Below are positions 39,150 to 49,465 of a stretch of DNA of 64,000 nt, piece by piece. The stretch spans positions 97,160 to 161,159 of the forward strand of contig CAWEDC010000009.1 of assembly GCA_963807825.1 (NCBI GenBank), in the 5' to 3' direction. The notes below the pieces were generated by a model. The model was not told the DNA's origin. It saw only the letters and a list, made by a program, of their open reading frames with translations, and did not search any database. Both the position numbers and the translations under genes were made by a program. Numbering within the stretch: the first letter of the stretch is position 1; each line of letters begins with the position of its first letter. The stretch is from Knoellia sp963807825. GTDB taxonomy: Bacteria > Actinomycetota > Actinomycetes > Actinomycetales > Dermatophilaceae.

Positions 39150-40264
39150 GACTGTCCTTCCAGGTGTTCGGGACCGAGGGCTGCCACGGCGTCGAGGAAC
39201 GCCGTCGTCTCCTCCGGTGTCCCGGCGGTCACTCGAAGATAGTGCTCGATCCCCACGTCCCGAACGAGAACCCCCCGTTCGAGGAGCGCCTGCCACGTCA
39301 CATGGCTGTCGCGCAGCCCGCCGAAGAGGACGAAGTTGGCGTCGCTGGGGACGGGGTCGAGGCCCAGATCGGTGAGCTCCGCGACGATCCGGTCACGCTG
39401 GTGCTTGATGACGTCGACGGTCCCGAGCATCGTGTCGGCGTGCCGCAGCGTGGCCCTCGCGATCGCCTGCGCAGGCGAGGACAGGTGATAGGGCATGCGC
39501 ACGAGCCGCAGGGCATCGACGAGTTCGGGGTCCGCGGCCAGATAGCCGAGACGACCCCCGGCGAACGCGAACGCCTTGCTCATCGTGCGGGTGACGACGA
39601 GTCGTGGACGCCCCTCGAGCAGGGTGAGCGCGCTGGGTGTCCCCGGCCGGGCAAACTCGGCATAGGCCTCGTCGACGACGATGATCGCTCGCGGCGCCGC
39701 ATCGTGGACCGCTGTGACCACGTCGAGGGTGAGCGCCGTGCCCGTCGGGTTGTTGGGCGAGCACAGGAAGACGACGTGCGGATCGTGCCGCTGCGCCTGC
39801 GCCACGGCGGACTCGACGGAGAGGTCGAACGCTCCCCCGCCCTCCACGCCACGCAGACCATCGACCCACGTCGTGCCGGTGGTTGCGGAGATGATCGGGT
39901 GCATCGAGTACGCGGGAGTGAAGCCGAGGGCGGTGCGCCCCTGGCCGCCGAAGGCCTGCAACAGGTGCAGGAGAACCTCGTTGGAGCCGTTGCCGGCCCA
40001 GACCTGCTCCGGGCTCACCGATGTTCCGCTGCGCGAGAGGTATGCCGCGAGGTCGCCTCGCAGGTCCGTGAACTCCCGATCGGGGTAGCGATTCAGGCCT
40101 GAGGCCACCTCGGCCACAGCGGCGACGATCTCGTCGACGACAGCGGCCGGCACGGCATACGAGTTCTCGTTGGTGTTGAGGGCGACGGGGACGTCGAGTT
40201 GCGGCGCGCCGTAGGCCGTCCGGCCGCGCAGGTCCTCGCGCAGCAGCTGCTCGATGATGTTCAT
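39146..40264 (-). CDS. hisC: Histidinol-phosphate aminotransferase
   Basis: Fold-type I PLP enzyme of 372 residues (MNIIEQLLREDLRGRTAYG). Substrate and cofactor sites are visible: ALNTNENSY, GNGSNEVLLHLLQAFG, LCSPNNPTGTAL, VVDEAYAEFA and RTMSKAFAFAGGRLGY with the Schiff-base lysine. Coupled by overlaps to hisD and hisB. Confidence 0.96.
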   Translation of the reverse strand: MNIIEQLLREDLRGRTAYGAPQLDVPVALNTNENSYAVPAAVVDEIVAAVAEVASGLNRYPDREFTDLRGDLAAYLSRSGTSVSPEQVWAGNGSNEVLLHLLQAFGGQGRTALGFTPAYSMHPIISATTGTTWVDGLRGVEGGGAFDLSVESAVAQAQRHDPHVVFLCSPNNPTGTALTLDVVTAVHDAAPRAIIVVDEAYAEFARPGTPSALTLLEGRPRLVVTRTMSKAFAFAGGRLGYLAADPELVDALRLVRMPYHLSSPAQAIARATLRHADTMLGTVDVIKHQRDRIVAELTDLGLDPVPSDANFVLFGGLRDSHVTWQALLERGVLVRDVGIEHYLRVTAGTPEETTAFLDAVAALGPEHLEGQS

Positions 40265-41577
40265 GCCAGTTCGGGCAGACGTGCGATGACGGCCTCGCCG
40301 TGGGCAGGGAGGTCCTCGGCGTTGGCCAGGGTGACGACGTGGGCGCCCACCTCGCGCAGGGCTTCCTCGGAGTACTCGATGACGTGGATTCCGCGCAGGA
40401 ACGACTGCACCGACAGGCCGCTCGAGTGGGAGGCGCAACCACCCGTCGGGAGGACGTGGTTGGAGCCGGCGCAGTAGTCGCCGAGGCTCACCGGTGACCA
40501 GGTGCCGACGAAGACGGCGCCGGCGTTGCGGACCCGTGCCGCGACAGCAGCGGCATCGGCGGTGTGGATCTCGAGGTGCTCGGCGGCATACGCATTGACG
40601 ACGTCGAGGCCGATGTCGACCGAGTCGACGAGGACGACCGCCGACTGGCGACCGGTGAGCGACTCGACGACGCGCTCGGAGTGCTTGGTCGCGGCGACGC
40701 GACGCTCCACGGCGACCTGGACGGCGTCGGCAAGGTCGGCGCTGTCGGTGACGAGGACCGCGGCCGCCAACGGGTCGTGCTCGGCCTGGCTGATGAGGTC
40801 AGCGGCGACGTGTTCGGGGTCGGCAGTGGCGTCGGCGAGGATGGCGATCTCGGTGGGGCCGGCCTCGGAGTCGATGCCGATGAGTCCCTTGAGCAGGCGC
40901 TTGGCGGCGGCGACGTAGATGTTGCCGGGACCGGTGACGAGGTTGACCGGCTCGAGCGGCTCGTCACCGTCGAGTCCGTGGGCGAAGGCCGCCACGGCCT
41001 GGGCGCCACCCATGGCCCACACCTCATCCACGCCCAGGAGCGCGCAGGCCGCGAGGATCGTGGGGTGGGGCCAGCCGCCGAAGTCCTTCTGGGGAGGGCT
41101 CGCGACGGCAACCGACCCGACCTCCGCGAGAAGGGCGGGGACGACGTTCATGACGACGCTGCTGGGATAGACCGCTCGCCCGCCGGGGACATAGAGGCCG
41201 ACCCGATCGACCGGGACCCACCGCTCGGTGACCGTGCCACCGGTGGTCACCGTGGTGGTCGACTCGGTGCGGCGCTGCTCGGAGTGGACCACGCGGGCCC
41301 GGCGGATGGACTCCTCCAGGGCCGCGCGCACCTGCGGGTCGAGATCGACGAGCGCCTCCGCGATGACCTCGGCCGGGACGCGCAACGAGGCCGGGCGCAC
41401 ACCATCGAACCGCTCGGAGGCGTCGAGGACGGCTTCACGACCGCGGGCGGCGACGTCGTCACACACCGGACGGACAGCGGCCAGGGCCGCTTCGACGTCC
41501 AGCTCGGCACGCGGCAGGGTGCCCCTGAGTTCACGGACAGAGGGCGTGCGTCCACGAAGGTCGAGAACGGGGATCAT
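40261..41577 (-). CDS. hisD: Histidinol dehydrogenase
   Basis: Zinc enzyme performing the last two oxidations to histidine. From ATG 41577 (MIPVLDLRGRTPSVRELRG) it has 438 residues. Landmarks: VGLYVPGGRAVYPSSVVMN, AVAAFAHGLDGDEPLEPVN, the signature IDSEAGPTEIAILADATADPEHVAADLISQAEHDP (split here over 40790-40880), and GSNHVLPTGGCASHSSGLS. First gene of hisD-C-B-unknown-H-priA-sseB. It starts 10 bases after the glnE stop, so a promoter inside glnE or readthrough would be needed. Confidence 0.95.
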   Translation of the reverse strand: MIPVLDLRGRTPSVRELRGTLPRAELDVEAALAAVRPVCDDVAARGREAVLDASERFDGVRPASLRVPAEVIAEALVDLDPQVRAALEESIRRARVVHSEQRRTESTTTVTTGGTVTERWVPVDRVGLYVPGGRAVYPSSVVMNVVPALLAEVGSVAVASPPQKDFGGWPHPTILAACALLGVDEVWAMGGAQAVAAFAHGLDGDEPLEPVNLVTGPGNIYVAAAKRLLKGLIGIDSEAGPTEIAILADATADPEHVAADLISQAEHDPLAAAVLVTDSADLADAVQVAVERRVAATKHSERVVESLTGRQSAVVLVDSVDIGLDVVNAYAAEHLEIHTADAAAVAARVRNAGAVFVGTWSPVSLGDYCAGSNHVLPTGGCASHSSGLSVQSFLRGIHVIEYSEEALREVGAHVVTLANAEDLPAHGEAVIARLPELA

Positions 41578-41587
41578 GGATCCCAGT

Positions 41588-44500
41588 CTAGGTAGCGTCC
41601 CCGTAGAAGACGTGCTCGGCCGCATGCCGGGCACGACGAGCGACTCGGCGATAGCGGTTGGCCAGCTCCTGGCCCGATCGAGCAGGCAGGCCCATGATCC
41701 GGGCCATGCCGTCGGCGTCGCGCACATCGGACGGGACGGAGTCGACGGGCCGTCCGCGAGACAGCAGCCCGGCGTTGCGCATCTGCGACGCGAGGCGCCA
41801 GGCCTCGGCAAGGGCCAACGCGTCGTCACTGTCGATGAGCCCCGCGGACTGGGCCGCTGCCAGGGCCTCGAGGGTGGAGGTCGTCCGCAGGCTCTCGTGG
41901 GCGTGTGCGTGCTGCAGCTGGATGAGCTGCACACACCACTCGACGTCGCTCAGGCCTCCGTGACCCAGTTTGAAGTGCGTCTTGCGGTCGGCGCCGCGCG
42001 GGAGGCGTTCGGACTCCATGCGCGCCTTGAGGGTGCGGATCTCACGCACCTGCCCGGCGTCGATGCCGCCCTCGGGCCAACGCAGCGGGTCGATGAGCTC
42101 GACGAACGCAGCCCCGAGATCCGCATCGCCAGCCACCGGCGCCGCACGCAGCAGCGCCTGCGACTCCCACACGAGCGACCATCGTTCGTAGTAGGCGCGG
42201 TAGGAGTCGAGTGAGCGGGTCAGCGGCCCGTTCTTGCCCTCGGGACGCAGCCCGGCGTCGACCTCGAGTCGCGGGTCGGGCGCAGCGAGGCCGAGGAGGC
42301 GGATCAGCTCCTTGACGACGTCGAGGGCCTGCTCCTGTGCGGCGCGCGCGTCCACACCTTCGACGGGGTCGTGGACGAAGAGCACATCTGCGTCGCTGCC
42401 GAAGGCCGCTTCACCTCCACCCAGGCGTCCCATGCCGACGACGAGGTGACGACTCATCGGTGGCGCGCCGGTCTTCGTCTCCAGAGCCTCCAGAACGACC
42501 TCGAGGGTGACGTCGATGAGGGCACCGCTGAGGTCCGCGAGCGCCTTGCCGAGGTCGTCCAGCGTGAGGTGCCCGAGCAGCGAGGCGACGGCGAGCCGGA
42601 AGAGCTCTGACCGTCGCACTGCGCGGGCCGCGAGGACCGCAGGTTCGGATCCGTCCTTGCGTCGAGCCGCGGCCCGCATGCGCCCCTGGACCTCGTCGCG
42701 GGTGCGTGGCCGCAGGCCGGTGGACTCGCCGAGGAACTGAACGGACTCCGGTCCCTGCTCCAGGAGCTCGGCGGCATACCGGCTCCGGCCGAGCGTGTGA
42801 GCGAGGCGCTCGGCGGCACTGCCTTCGTCGCGCAGCAGGCGGAGGAACCACGGCGTCGTTCCGAGCTGGTCGCTGATGCGTCGGAAGGCGAGCAGGCCGG
42901 CGTCGGGGGCGGCCTCGTCGGCGAACCAGCCGAGCATGACGGGCAGCAGTTGTCGCTGGATCGCGGCGCGTCGACTCACTCCCCCGGACAGGGCCTCGAG
43001 GTGGCGCAGGGCTCCGCGAGGATCCGTGAAACCGAGGGCGGCCAACCGTTCGCGCGCGGCCTCGGGAGCGAGACGCACCTCGTCGGGGCCGAGGCGGGCC
43101 ACTGCGGACAGCAGCGGGCGGTAGAAGATCCGCTGGTGCAGGCGGCGGACCTCTCGAGCGGCCGCGCGCCACTGGGCGGTGACCGAGTCCTCGGGGTCGC
43201 GCTGGTGGCCCAGCGCCCTCCCGAGCCGACGCAGGTCGCTCGGGGCCGTGGGCATGAGGTGGGTGCGGCGCATGCGATAGAGCTGGATGCGGTGTTCGAG
43301 AGTGCGCAGGAGCCGGTATGCCGCCTCGAGAGTCTGTGCGTCCTCTCGCCCGACGTAACCACCCTGGGTGAGGGCGGCCAGAGCCGTGAGCGTCGTGCCC
43401 GAACGCAGGGACTTGTCGGCGCGACCGTGGACGAGCTGCAGCAGTTGCACGCTGAACTCGACGTCGCGCAGCCCGCCCGGCCCGAGCTTGAGCTGACGGT
43501 CGGCCTCACCCGAGGGGACGTTGTCCTCGACCCGACGGCGCATGGCCTGGACGTCCTCGACGAAGTTCTCGCGCGACGCGGCCGACCAGACGAACGGTGC
43601 GACGGCGTTGACGTAGGCCCGACCGAGGGCCCGGTCACCAGCGATGGGTCGGGCCTTGAGCAGGGCCTGGAACTCCCAGGTCTTGGCCCAGCGCTCGTAG
43701 TAGGACACGTGCGAGCTGAGGGTGCGGACCAGTGGGCCGTTCTTGCCCTCCGGCCGCAGCGCGGGGTCGACCTGCCACAGGGCACCTGCGGCGGTCTGGC
43801 TCGAGCAGATCTTGATGATCGCGGTGGCGAGCTCGGTGGCGACAGCCAGCGCCGCGTCCTCGTCACAGCCCTCGGAGGGCTCGGCGACGAAGATGACGTC
43901 GACGTCGCTGATGTAGTTGAGCTCGCGTCCCCCGGTCTTGCCCATGGCGATGACGGAGAAGCGGCACTGGTCGGCGGTGGGCCCCAGGGCCGCGCGTGCC
44001 ATGACCAGCGCGGCCTCGAGGGCGGCCTCGGCAAGGTCGGCGAGAGCTGCCGCGGTCTCGGGGAGCCGGGCCTGAGGGTCGGGTCGCGAGACGTCGAGGG
44101 CCGCGATGCCGAGGAGTTGGCGGCGGTACTCGATGCGCAGTGCGTCCTCGGGCGTGGTGCCCTCGGCTGGCTTGGTCACGGCCTCGGTCATGAGGTCGAT
44201 GCGTTCCTCGACCTCGAGCTGGACCGCGTCGACGACGGCGATCCAGTGCTCGGGGCGGGCAATGAGGTGATCGCCCAGGGCGGTCGATGCGCCCAGGACG
44301 GAGAACAGGCGGTCACGGGCGCGGCCGGGCTCGCGCAGAGCCGGGACGAGGGCCTCGCGCAGGGAGGCATGGGCCGGGGTGGCGACGCACTCCATGAGGC
44401 GCACGAGGGTGAGGAGCGCTTGGTCGGGATCGTTGACCCGCGCCAAGGTCACAGCGAGACCGTCCGTCTCGACGCGGTCCCGATCCTTGACCAGAGGAGC

Positions 44501-44596
44501 CAGAGCAGGGTCGGCCAGCAGGGTGTCTGCCCTGCGGGGTTCGGCAAAGCCCAGCCGCGTCAGGTCGCCGGGCACCGACGGCATACGAGCGCTCAC
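41588..44596 (-). CDS. glnE: Bifunctional glutamine synthetase adenylyltransferase/adenylyl-removing enzyme
   Basis: Adds AMP to, and removes it from, glutamine synthetase in response to nitrogen status. The product is 1002 residues from GTG 44596 (MSARMPSVPGDLTRLGF), 6 bases after GAGGAG. The two nucleotidyltransferase active sites are GGRELNYISDVDVIFV at residues 222-237 and GGGEAAFGSDADVLFVHDP near 730, separated by GlnD-type regulatory helices; both pairs of metal-binding aspartates are present. The order glnE next to glnA2 matches M. tuberculosis Rv2221c/Rv2222c. The real target, GlnA1, is outside the window. Confidence 0.96.
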   Translation of the reverse strand: MSARMPSVPGDLTRLGFAEPRRADTLLADPALAPLVKDRDRVETDGLAVTLARVNDPDQALLTLVRLMECVATPAHASLREALVPALREPGRARDRLFSVLGASTALGDHLIARPEHWIAVVDAVQLEVEERIDLMTEAVTKPAEGTTPEDALRIEYRRQLLGIAALDVSRPDPQARLPETAAALADLAEAALEAALVMARAALGPTADQCRFSVIAMGKTGGRELNYISDVDVIFVAEPSEGCDEDAALAVATELATAIIKICSSQTAAGALWQVDPALRPEGKNGPLVRTLSSHVSYYERWAKTWEFQALLKARPIAGDRALGRAYVNAVAPFVWSAASRENFVEDVQAMRRRVEDNVPSGEADRQLKLGPGGLRDVEFSVQLLQLVHGRADKSLRSGTTLTALAALTQGGYVGREDAQTLEAAYRLLRTLEHRIQLYRMRRTHLMPTAPSDLRRLGRALGHQRDPEDSVTAQWRAAAREVRRLHQRIFYRPLLSAVARLGPDEVRLAPEAARERLAALGFTDPRGALRHLEALSGGVSRRAAIQRQLLPVMLGWFADEAAPDAGLLAFRRISDQLGTTPWFLRLLRDEGSAAERLAHTLGRSRYAAELLEQGPESVQFLGESTGLRPRTRDEVQGRMRAAARRKDGSEPAVLAARAVRRSELFRLAVASLLGHLTLDDLGKALADLSGALIDVTLEVVLEALETKTGAPPMSRHLVVGMGRLGGGEAAFGSDADVLFVHDPVEGVDARAAQEQALDVVKELIRLLGLAAPDPRLEVDAGLRPEGKNGPLTRSLDSYRAYYERWSLVWESQALLRAAPVAGDADLGAAFVELIDPLRWPEGGIDAGQVREIRTLKARMESERLPRGADRKTHFKLGHGGLSDVEWCVQLIQLQHAHAHESLRTTSTLEALAAAQSAGLIDSDDALALAEAWRLASQMRNAGLLSRGRPVDSVPSDVRDADGMARIMGLPARSGQELANRYRRVARRARHAAEHVFYGDAT

Positions 44597-44606
44597 AGTG
44601 CGCTCC

Positions 44607-45944
44607 TCACAGTCGCGGGAGGTACCGCTCGAGCTCGAACGCGGTGACCTGCCCGCGGTAGTCCGCCCATTCGGCGCGTTTGTTGCGCAGGAAGAAGTCG
44701 AAGGTGTGCTCGCCCAGCGTCTCGGCGACGAGCTCGCTCTCCTCCATGACCTCGATCGCATCACTGAGCGAAGCCGGGAGGGGTCGGATGCCCATGGCCT
44801 TGCGCTCGGAGTCGGTGAGGCTCCAGACATCGTCCTCGGTCTCGGGGGCGAGCTCGTAGCCCTCCTCGATCCCCTTGAGGCCGGCCGCGAGAAGAACGGC
44901 GAACGCGAGGTAGGGGTTGCAGGCGGGGTCGATCGAGCGGACCTCGACGCGGCTGCTCTGGGCCTTGTTGGGCTTGTACATGGGAACGCGCACCATGGCC
45001 GAGCGGTTGTTGTGGCCCCAGGTGAGGTGAGCCGGCGCCTCTCCCCCGCCCCAGAGACGCTTGTAGCTGTTGACCCACTGGTTGGTGACGGCCGTGATCT
45101 CGGCGCCGTGGTGGAGCAGGCCCGCGATGAACTGACGCCCGGTCTTGGACAGCGAGTAGGGAGCACCCGCCTCGTAGAAGGCGTTGCTGTCACCGTCGAA
45201 GAGCGACATGTGGGTGTGCATGCCCGACCCGGGGTGGTCGGCCAGCGGCTTCGGCATGAAGGAGGCGAAGATGCCCTGCTCGAGCGCGACCTCCTTGATG
45301 ACCGTGCGGAAGGTCATGATGTTGTCGGCCGTCGAGAGGGCGTCGGCGTAGCGCAGGTCGATCTCGTTCTGACCCGGCGCGCCCTCGTGGTGGCTGAACT
45401 CGACGCTGATGCCCATCGACTCGAGCATGGTGATCGCGGCGCGGCGGAAGTCCTGGGCCGATCCGTGCGGCACGTGGTCGAAGTAGCCGGCCTGGTCGAT
45501 CGGCGTCGGCTGCTCCCCCGGCTTGAAGCCCTTCTCGAAGAGGAAGAACTCGATCTCGGGGTGGGTGTAGAACGTGAAGCCCTGGTCGGCCGCCTTGGCG
45601 AGCGTGCGCTGCAGGACGTGGCGCGGGTCGGCCATGCTCGGGGCGCCGTCAGGAAGCGTGATGTCGCAGAACATCCGCGCCGTGCCCGGGTTGTCGCCAC
45701 GCCACGGGAGCACCTGGAACGTCGACGGGTCGGGCTTGGCCAGCATGTCGGCCTCGTAGACCCGCGCGAAGCCCTCGATCACCGAGCCGTCGAAGCCGAT
45801 GCCCTCGGAGAAGGCACCTTCGAGCTCGGCCGGGGCGACGGCAACGGACTTCAGCCCACCGAGGACGTCGGTGAACCAGAGGCGGACGAAGCGGATGTCC
45901 CGCTCCTCGATGGTGCGGAGAACGAACTCCTGCTGGCGATCCAT
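44607..45944 (-). CDS. glnA2: Glutamine synthetase-like enzyme GlnA2
   Basis: A GS-fold ligase of 445 residues (MDRQQEFVLRTIEERDIRF). It has GFDGSVIEGFARVYEAD, HPEIEFFLF, FMPKPLADHPGSGMHTHMS and NRSAMVRVPMY, as in class I GS. The C-terminal tyrosine region used for adenylylation in GlnA1 reads differently (FFLRNKRAEWADYRGQV), as in mycobacterial GlnA2. The Streptomyces GlnA2 has been described as a gamma-glutamylpolyamine synthetase, so glutamine synthesis should not be assumed. An alternative start lies three codons upstream at 45953. Confidence 0.93.
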   Translation of the reverse strand: MDRQQEFVLRTIEERDIRFVRLWFTDVLGGLKSVAVAPAELEGAFSEGIGFDGSVIEGFARVYEADMLAKPDPSTFQVLPWRGDNPGTARMFCDITLPDGAPSMADPRHVLQRTLAKAADQGFTFYTHPEIEFFLFEKGFKPGEQPTPIDQAGYFDHVPHGSAQDFRRAAITMLESMGISVEFSHHEGAPGQNEIDLRYADALSTADNIMTFRTVIKEVALEQGIFASFMPKPLADHPGSGMHTHMSLFDGDSNAFYEAGAPYSLSKTGRQFIAGLLHHGAEITAVTNQWVNSYKRLWGGGEAPAHLTWGHNNRSAMVRVPMYKPNKAQSSRVEVRSIDPACNPYLAFAVLLAAGLKGIEEGYELAPETEDDVWSLTDSERKAMGIRPLPASLSDAIEVMEESELVAETLGEHTFDFFLRNKRAEWADYRGQVTAFELERYLPRL

Positions 45945-45971
45945 GTTCGGCATCCTAGGGGAGGCACGGCA

Positions 45972-46002
45972 AGGGCCCCGGAGCATCTCGCTCCGGGGCC
46001 CT
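45972..46002 (-). terminator. Intrinsic terminator between the M6 protease gene and glnA2
   Basis: A perfect 12-bp stem (AGGGCCCCGGAG/CTCCGGGGCCCT) closed by a seven-base loop lies downstream of the M6 protease stop, with a weak T-containing tail (TTGCCGTG) on the transcribed strand. It also lies about 28 bases upstream of glnA2, which must have its own promoter in this small gap or depend on readthrough. Confidence 0.75.
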
Positions 46003-46040
46003 CCCCTCTTGGTGGTGAATCAGCTCACAGGGAGCTCAGT

Positions 46041-48360
46041 TCACTTGAAGGAGACCTGCACCTGCAGCTCGTTGCCGTCGGCGCTGGACTTGTTGACCTT
46101 CATGACGGTGCCCGAACCGGCGACCTTGACCGAGTTCCACGGGTTCGTGGCGTCCCAGTAGGCGTTCGGGTTGGAGTCGTCGAAGGTGGAGATGCCCGGT
46201 CGCGACGGAACCGTCGTCGGGCACACCGTTGCGGTGGAAGGTCACCGCGTCGGTCTTCTCGAGGCCGAAGGTGGCGTCGAAGGGCTGACGACGGTTGCCG
46301 AGCAGGACTCCGCCGTCGAGGACGACGGGAGCCGGACGGGCGTCGACCGGAAGCGACTGGCCGCCACCGGGGTGACCCGACGTGTTGTTGTCCGTGAACT
46401 CACCGTTCACGTACCAGACGAGCATGCCGTTCTGGTACGGGAAGCGCTCCACCCAGTCGGGCCGGGTGTTGGCGAACCCGAAGTTGTACGGGCCCGTCTT
46501 GAGCGTGGCGTCGTAACCGGTGTAGGTCCGGTTCTCGGCCAGGTAGTAGTGGCTGACGACCTCGGACGTGGAGCCGCCCATGCGGGTGAAGCCATTGGCG
46601 GTCCAGCCGTTGGTGCCGGCCTCGACGTCGTCGGTGACGGTGGTGCCGCCCACGGTGATGGCGAGGTCATCGAGGAACGGGCCCTCGAAGTGCAGGCCGC
46701 CGTCGGTGGCGTAGCGGAAGCGGAACTGGACGGACTTGCCGGCGTAGGGCGTGAGGTCCCACGTCTTCTGCGCCCACGGGGTCAGACCCGCGTTGTCGGC
46801 CGGACCGGAGACCGGTGCCGCCGCGTCCTTCCAGGTCGCACCACCGTCGGTGCTCACCTCGGAGTAGAGGTAGTCGTAGTCCTGCTCGATGTTGTACTGC
46901 ATCCACGCCGAGACCGAACCCGTGGTCGCGCCGGTGAGGTCCACCGTGCGGGTCAGGGTGTTGTTGAGGCTGTCATTGGCGCCACCCCACCACTCGAACG
47001 AACCCGAGCGGGGCGTGTTGTAGTCGGCCGTGACCGTCTTGTCCGGGAGGGTGACCGCGAGGGCCTGGTAGTTCGACTTGGAGGCGGGCTTGTCGGCCGG
47101 GCCGAGCTTGACCGTGGCGTCCGTGCCGTACTTGACCGTCTTGACGTCGAGCCAGCCGAGCTGGAGCTTCTCGAGCGGGCCCATGTAGCCGGGCGTGGTG
47201 CCGATCGAGTCCTCGCCGTGGTTCAGCCAGGAGCCGCCGGACATGAGGGTCCAGAAGCCGGTGCCGTTGTCGCCACCCGCGGTGTCGTAGTAGTCCGGGA
47301 GACCGAGGTCGTGACCGAACTCGTGGGTGAAGACGCCGAGGCCACCGTTCTCGGGCTCGGTGGTGTAGTCACCGATCCAGATGCCGGAGTTGCCGAGCGG
47401 CACGCCGCCGAGCTTCGCGCCCTCCGGGCCGGTCTTGCCCTGGTCCGTGGAGTAGGCGTACCAGCGGTGCGACCAGATGGCGTTGGTGCCCTGGGCCCCG
47501 CCGCCGGCCTCTTCGCCCTCACCGGCGTGGATCGCCTGGAAGTGGTCGATGTAGCCGTCGGGCTCGTTGAAGTTGCCGTCACCATCGGCGTCGTAGCGGT
47601 CGACCTTGTCGAACTGCTTGAGGTATGCCGTGATCTCGGCGTCGGTCTTGCCCTTTGCCTTCTCGGCGTTGTACCAGGCGGTGGCGGTGTCCTTGACGTA
47701 GTTCCAGTAGCCATCGGCGTTGTTGCTCTTGCCGTAGCGGGCCTCGTTGAAGGGCACGGTGACCCAGTCGGAGACATCGCCCTTGGCAAGGAAGCGGCCG
47801 TTGGACTGCTTGAGGTAGAAGTCCTTGAAGGACTCGCCCTCGCCGAACATCATGTCCTCGAAGTGGGCCTGGTTGAAGTCAGGGGTCCACGCCGTCGAGT
47901 TGTCGTCGGTGGCGTTGCCGTCCCAGTTGCGGTCGGGCGCGGGGATCTGGTTGTGGACCGGACCGGGCGTGGCGTCGAAGCCCGCCTTGGTCTGGGTGCC
48001 GAAGTCGGTGAGGACGGTGAAGATGTCCTCCTCGCGCTCGACCGGGTAGGAGACGTAGCGGTCCTTGCCCGCACGGCTGCCCTTGGGGGCGTGCTTGTTG
48101 CCGGCGAGCTTGATGACGCGCTGGCCACCGCGCATCTCGGTCGTCGCCTGGCCCTTGACGAGCTTGTCGACGGCCTCCTTGCGCAGCGCGCGCTGGGCGT
48201 CGCCGAGCGGGTTGGGCAGGTCGTCCTGCTGCTTCTGCGAAGCCTTGGTGTCCGATGCCGGGGGCGCGGCGTCCTTCGCCTGCGCACCCATGGGGGCGAG
48301 GCTCACCAACAACGCTGCTCCAGCCAGTCCAGCCAGGGCGCGACTGTGTCGTCTTGTCAC
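46041..48360 (-). CDS. Secreted M6 family metalloprotease (immune inhibitor A-like), one frameshift
   Basis: About 772 residues. From GTG 48360, directly after GGAGGAACC, a signal peptide runs to GAQA/KDAA near residue 28 (basic RRHSR, then ALAGLAGAALLVSL). A propeptide-like region precedes the protease domain with FTHEFGHDLGLPDYYD (HExxH plus the downstream ligands) near 47290-47330. Two beta-sandwich segments follow (SVSAWMQYNIEQDYDYLY, SVQFRFRYATDGG), typical of InhA proteins with MAM/concanavalin-like domains. The frame breaks near 46195-46205 and the C-terminus continues ISTFDDSNPNAYWDATNPW to a stop at 46041. Likely an extracellular nutrient-acquisition protease. Confidence 0.9.
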
Positions 48361-48517
48361 GGTTCCTCCGAATGTGATCGCTCGCCAGGGGTCAGGCGTG
48401 CCTATGCAGAGAAACATGTGCGATCGGATTGCACAATGGTTTGTGCGAGTTTTTTACCTGCCCTTTACCTTCCGGGCGCGGGCCCGGGCGTGACCGGGTC
48501 TCTGACAGGATCGGCCC

Positions 48518-49387
48518 ATGAGCGATCAGCCGACTCCCCCCGCCGAGACGATCAACCCCTACGGCACCGGCGCGCAGGCAGCCCCCCAGAAGCGCATCCG
48601 CGTCCCCCATCTGCAGAAGATGAAGGAGACCGGCGAGAAGTGGGCCATGCTCACGGCCTACGACATGTATGCCGCCGAGATCTTCGACGAGGCCGGCATC
48701 CCCTGCCTGCTCGTCGGTGACTCCGCCGGCAACAACGTCTACGGCTTCGAGACGACGGTCCCGGTGACGGTTGACCACCTCGTGCCGCTGTGCCGCGCCG
48801 TGACGTCGGCCGCCAAGCACGCCATGGTCGTGGCCGACCTGCCCTTCGGCTCCTACCAGGCCAGTCCGCAGCAGGCGCTCGCCACGGCCACCCGCTTCAT
48901 GAAGGAGGGGCTGGCCCACGCCGTCAAGCTCGAGGGCGGCAAGGCGATGGTCCCCGAGATCGAGCTGCTCGTGCGCGCCGGCATCCCCGTCATGGGGCAC
49001 ATCGGCTTCACGCCGCAGAGCGAGCACGTCCTCGGCGGCTACCGCGTCCAGGGACGCGGCGACGGCGCCGACCGACTCCTCGAGGACGCCCTCGCCCTCG
49101 AGGCAGCCGGTTGCTTCGCCATCGTCATCGAGATGGTCCCGGCGCCCGCAGCCAAGAGGGTCACGGAGGCGCTGCGCATCCCGATCATCGGCATCGGCGC
49201 CGGACCCGACTGCGACGCCCAGGTCCTCGTCTGGCAGGACATGGCCGGCCTGCGTGGTGGCCGCGCCCCCCGCTTCGTCAAGAAGTACATGGACATGCGG
49301 ACAGGTCTCTCGGATGCCGCGAAGGAGTATGCCGCCGAGGTCGCCTCGGGCGCGTTCCCTTCCGCGGAGCACAGCTTCGAGTCATAG
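48518..49387 (+). CDS. panB: 3-methyl-2-oxobutanoate hydroxymethyltransferase
   Basis: First step of pantothenate synthesis, making ketopantoate. 289 residues (MSDQPTPPAETINPYGTG). The TIM-barrel landmarks are MLTAYDMYAAEIFDEAGI, LVGDSAGNNVYGFETT with the metal ligand, VVADLPFGSYQ, AVKLEGGK, and PVMGHIGFTPQSEH. The N-terminal ~25 residues are extra and probably disordered. It stands alone on the plus strand and is followed by a strong palindromic terminator. Other pan genes are not present in this window. Confidence 0.96.
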   Translation: MSDQPTPPAETINPYGTGAQAAPQKRIRVPHLQKMKETGEKWAMLTAYDMYAAEIFDEAGIPCLLVGDSAGNNVYGFETTVPVTVDHLVPLCRAVTSAAKHAMVVADLPFGSYQASPQQALATATRFMKEGLAHAVKLEGGKAMVPEIELLVRAGIPVMGHIGFTPQSEHVLGGYRVQGRGDGADRLLEDALALEAAGCFAIVIEMVPAPAAKRVTEALRIPIIGIGAGPDCDAQVLVWQDMAGLRGGRAPRFVKKYMDMRTGLSDAAKEYAAEVASGAFPSAEHSFES

Positions 49388-49400
49388 ACCACCGAACGAA

Positions 49401-49450
49401 AACGAGAGCGGCGTATGCCGGGTGCGCACCCGGCATACGCCGCTCTCGTT
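49401..49450. terminator. 50-bp perfect palindrome, probable bidirectional terminator carrying two CGGCATAC octamers
   Basis: Arms of 25 bases are exactly complementary (left arm begins AACGAGAGCGGCGTATGCCG) with no spacer. It lies between the convergent panB and the small 49466 gene. On the minus strand the stem is followed by TTTTCGTTC-type T-rich sequence; on the plus strand by CGTTCTGTCTG. Each arm contains one octamer (49413-49420, 49431-49438), facing each other. Confidence 0.85.
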
Positions 49451-49465
49451 CTGTCTGTGGACCCG

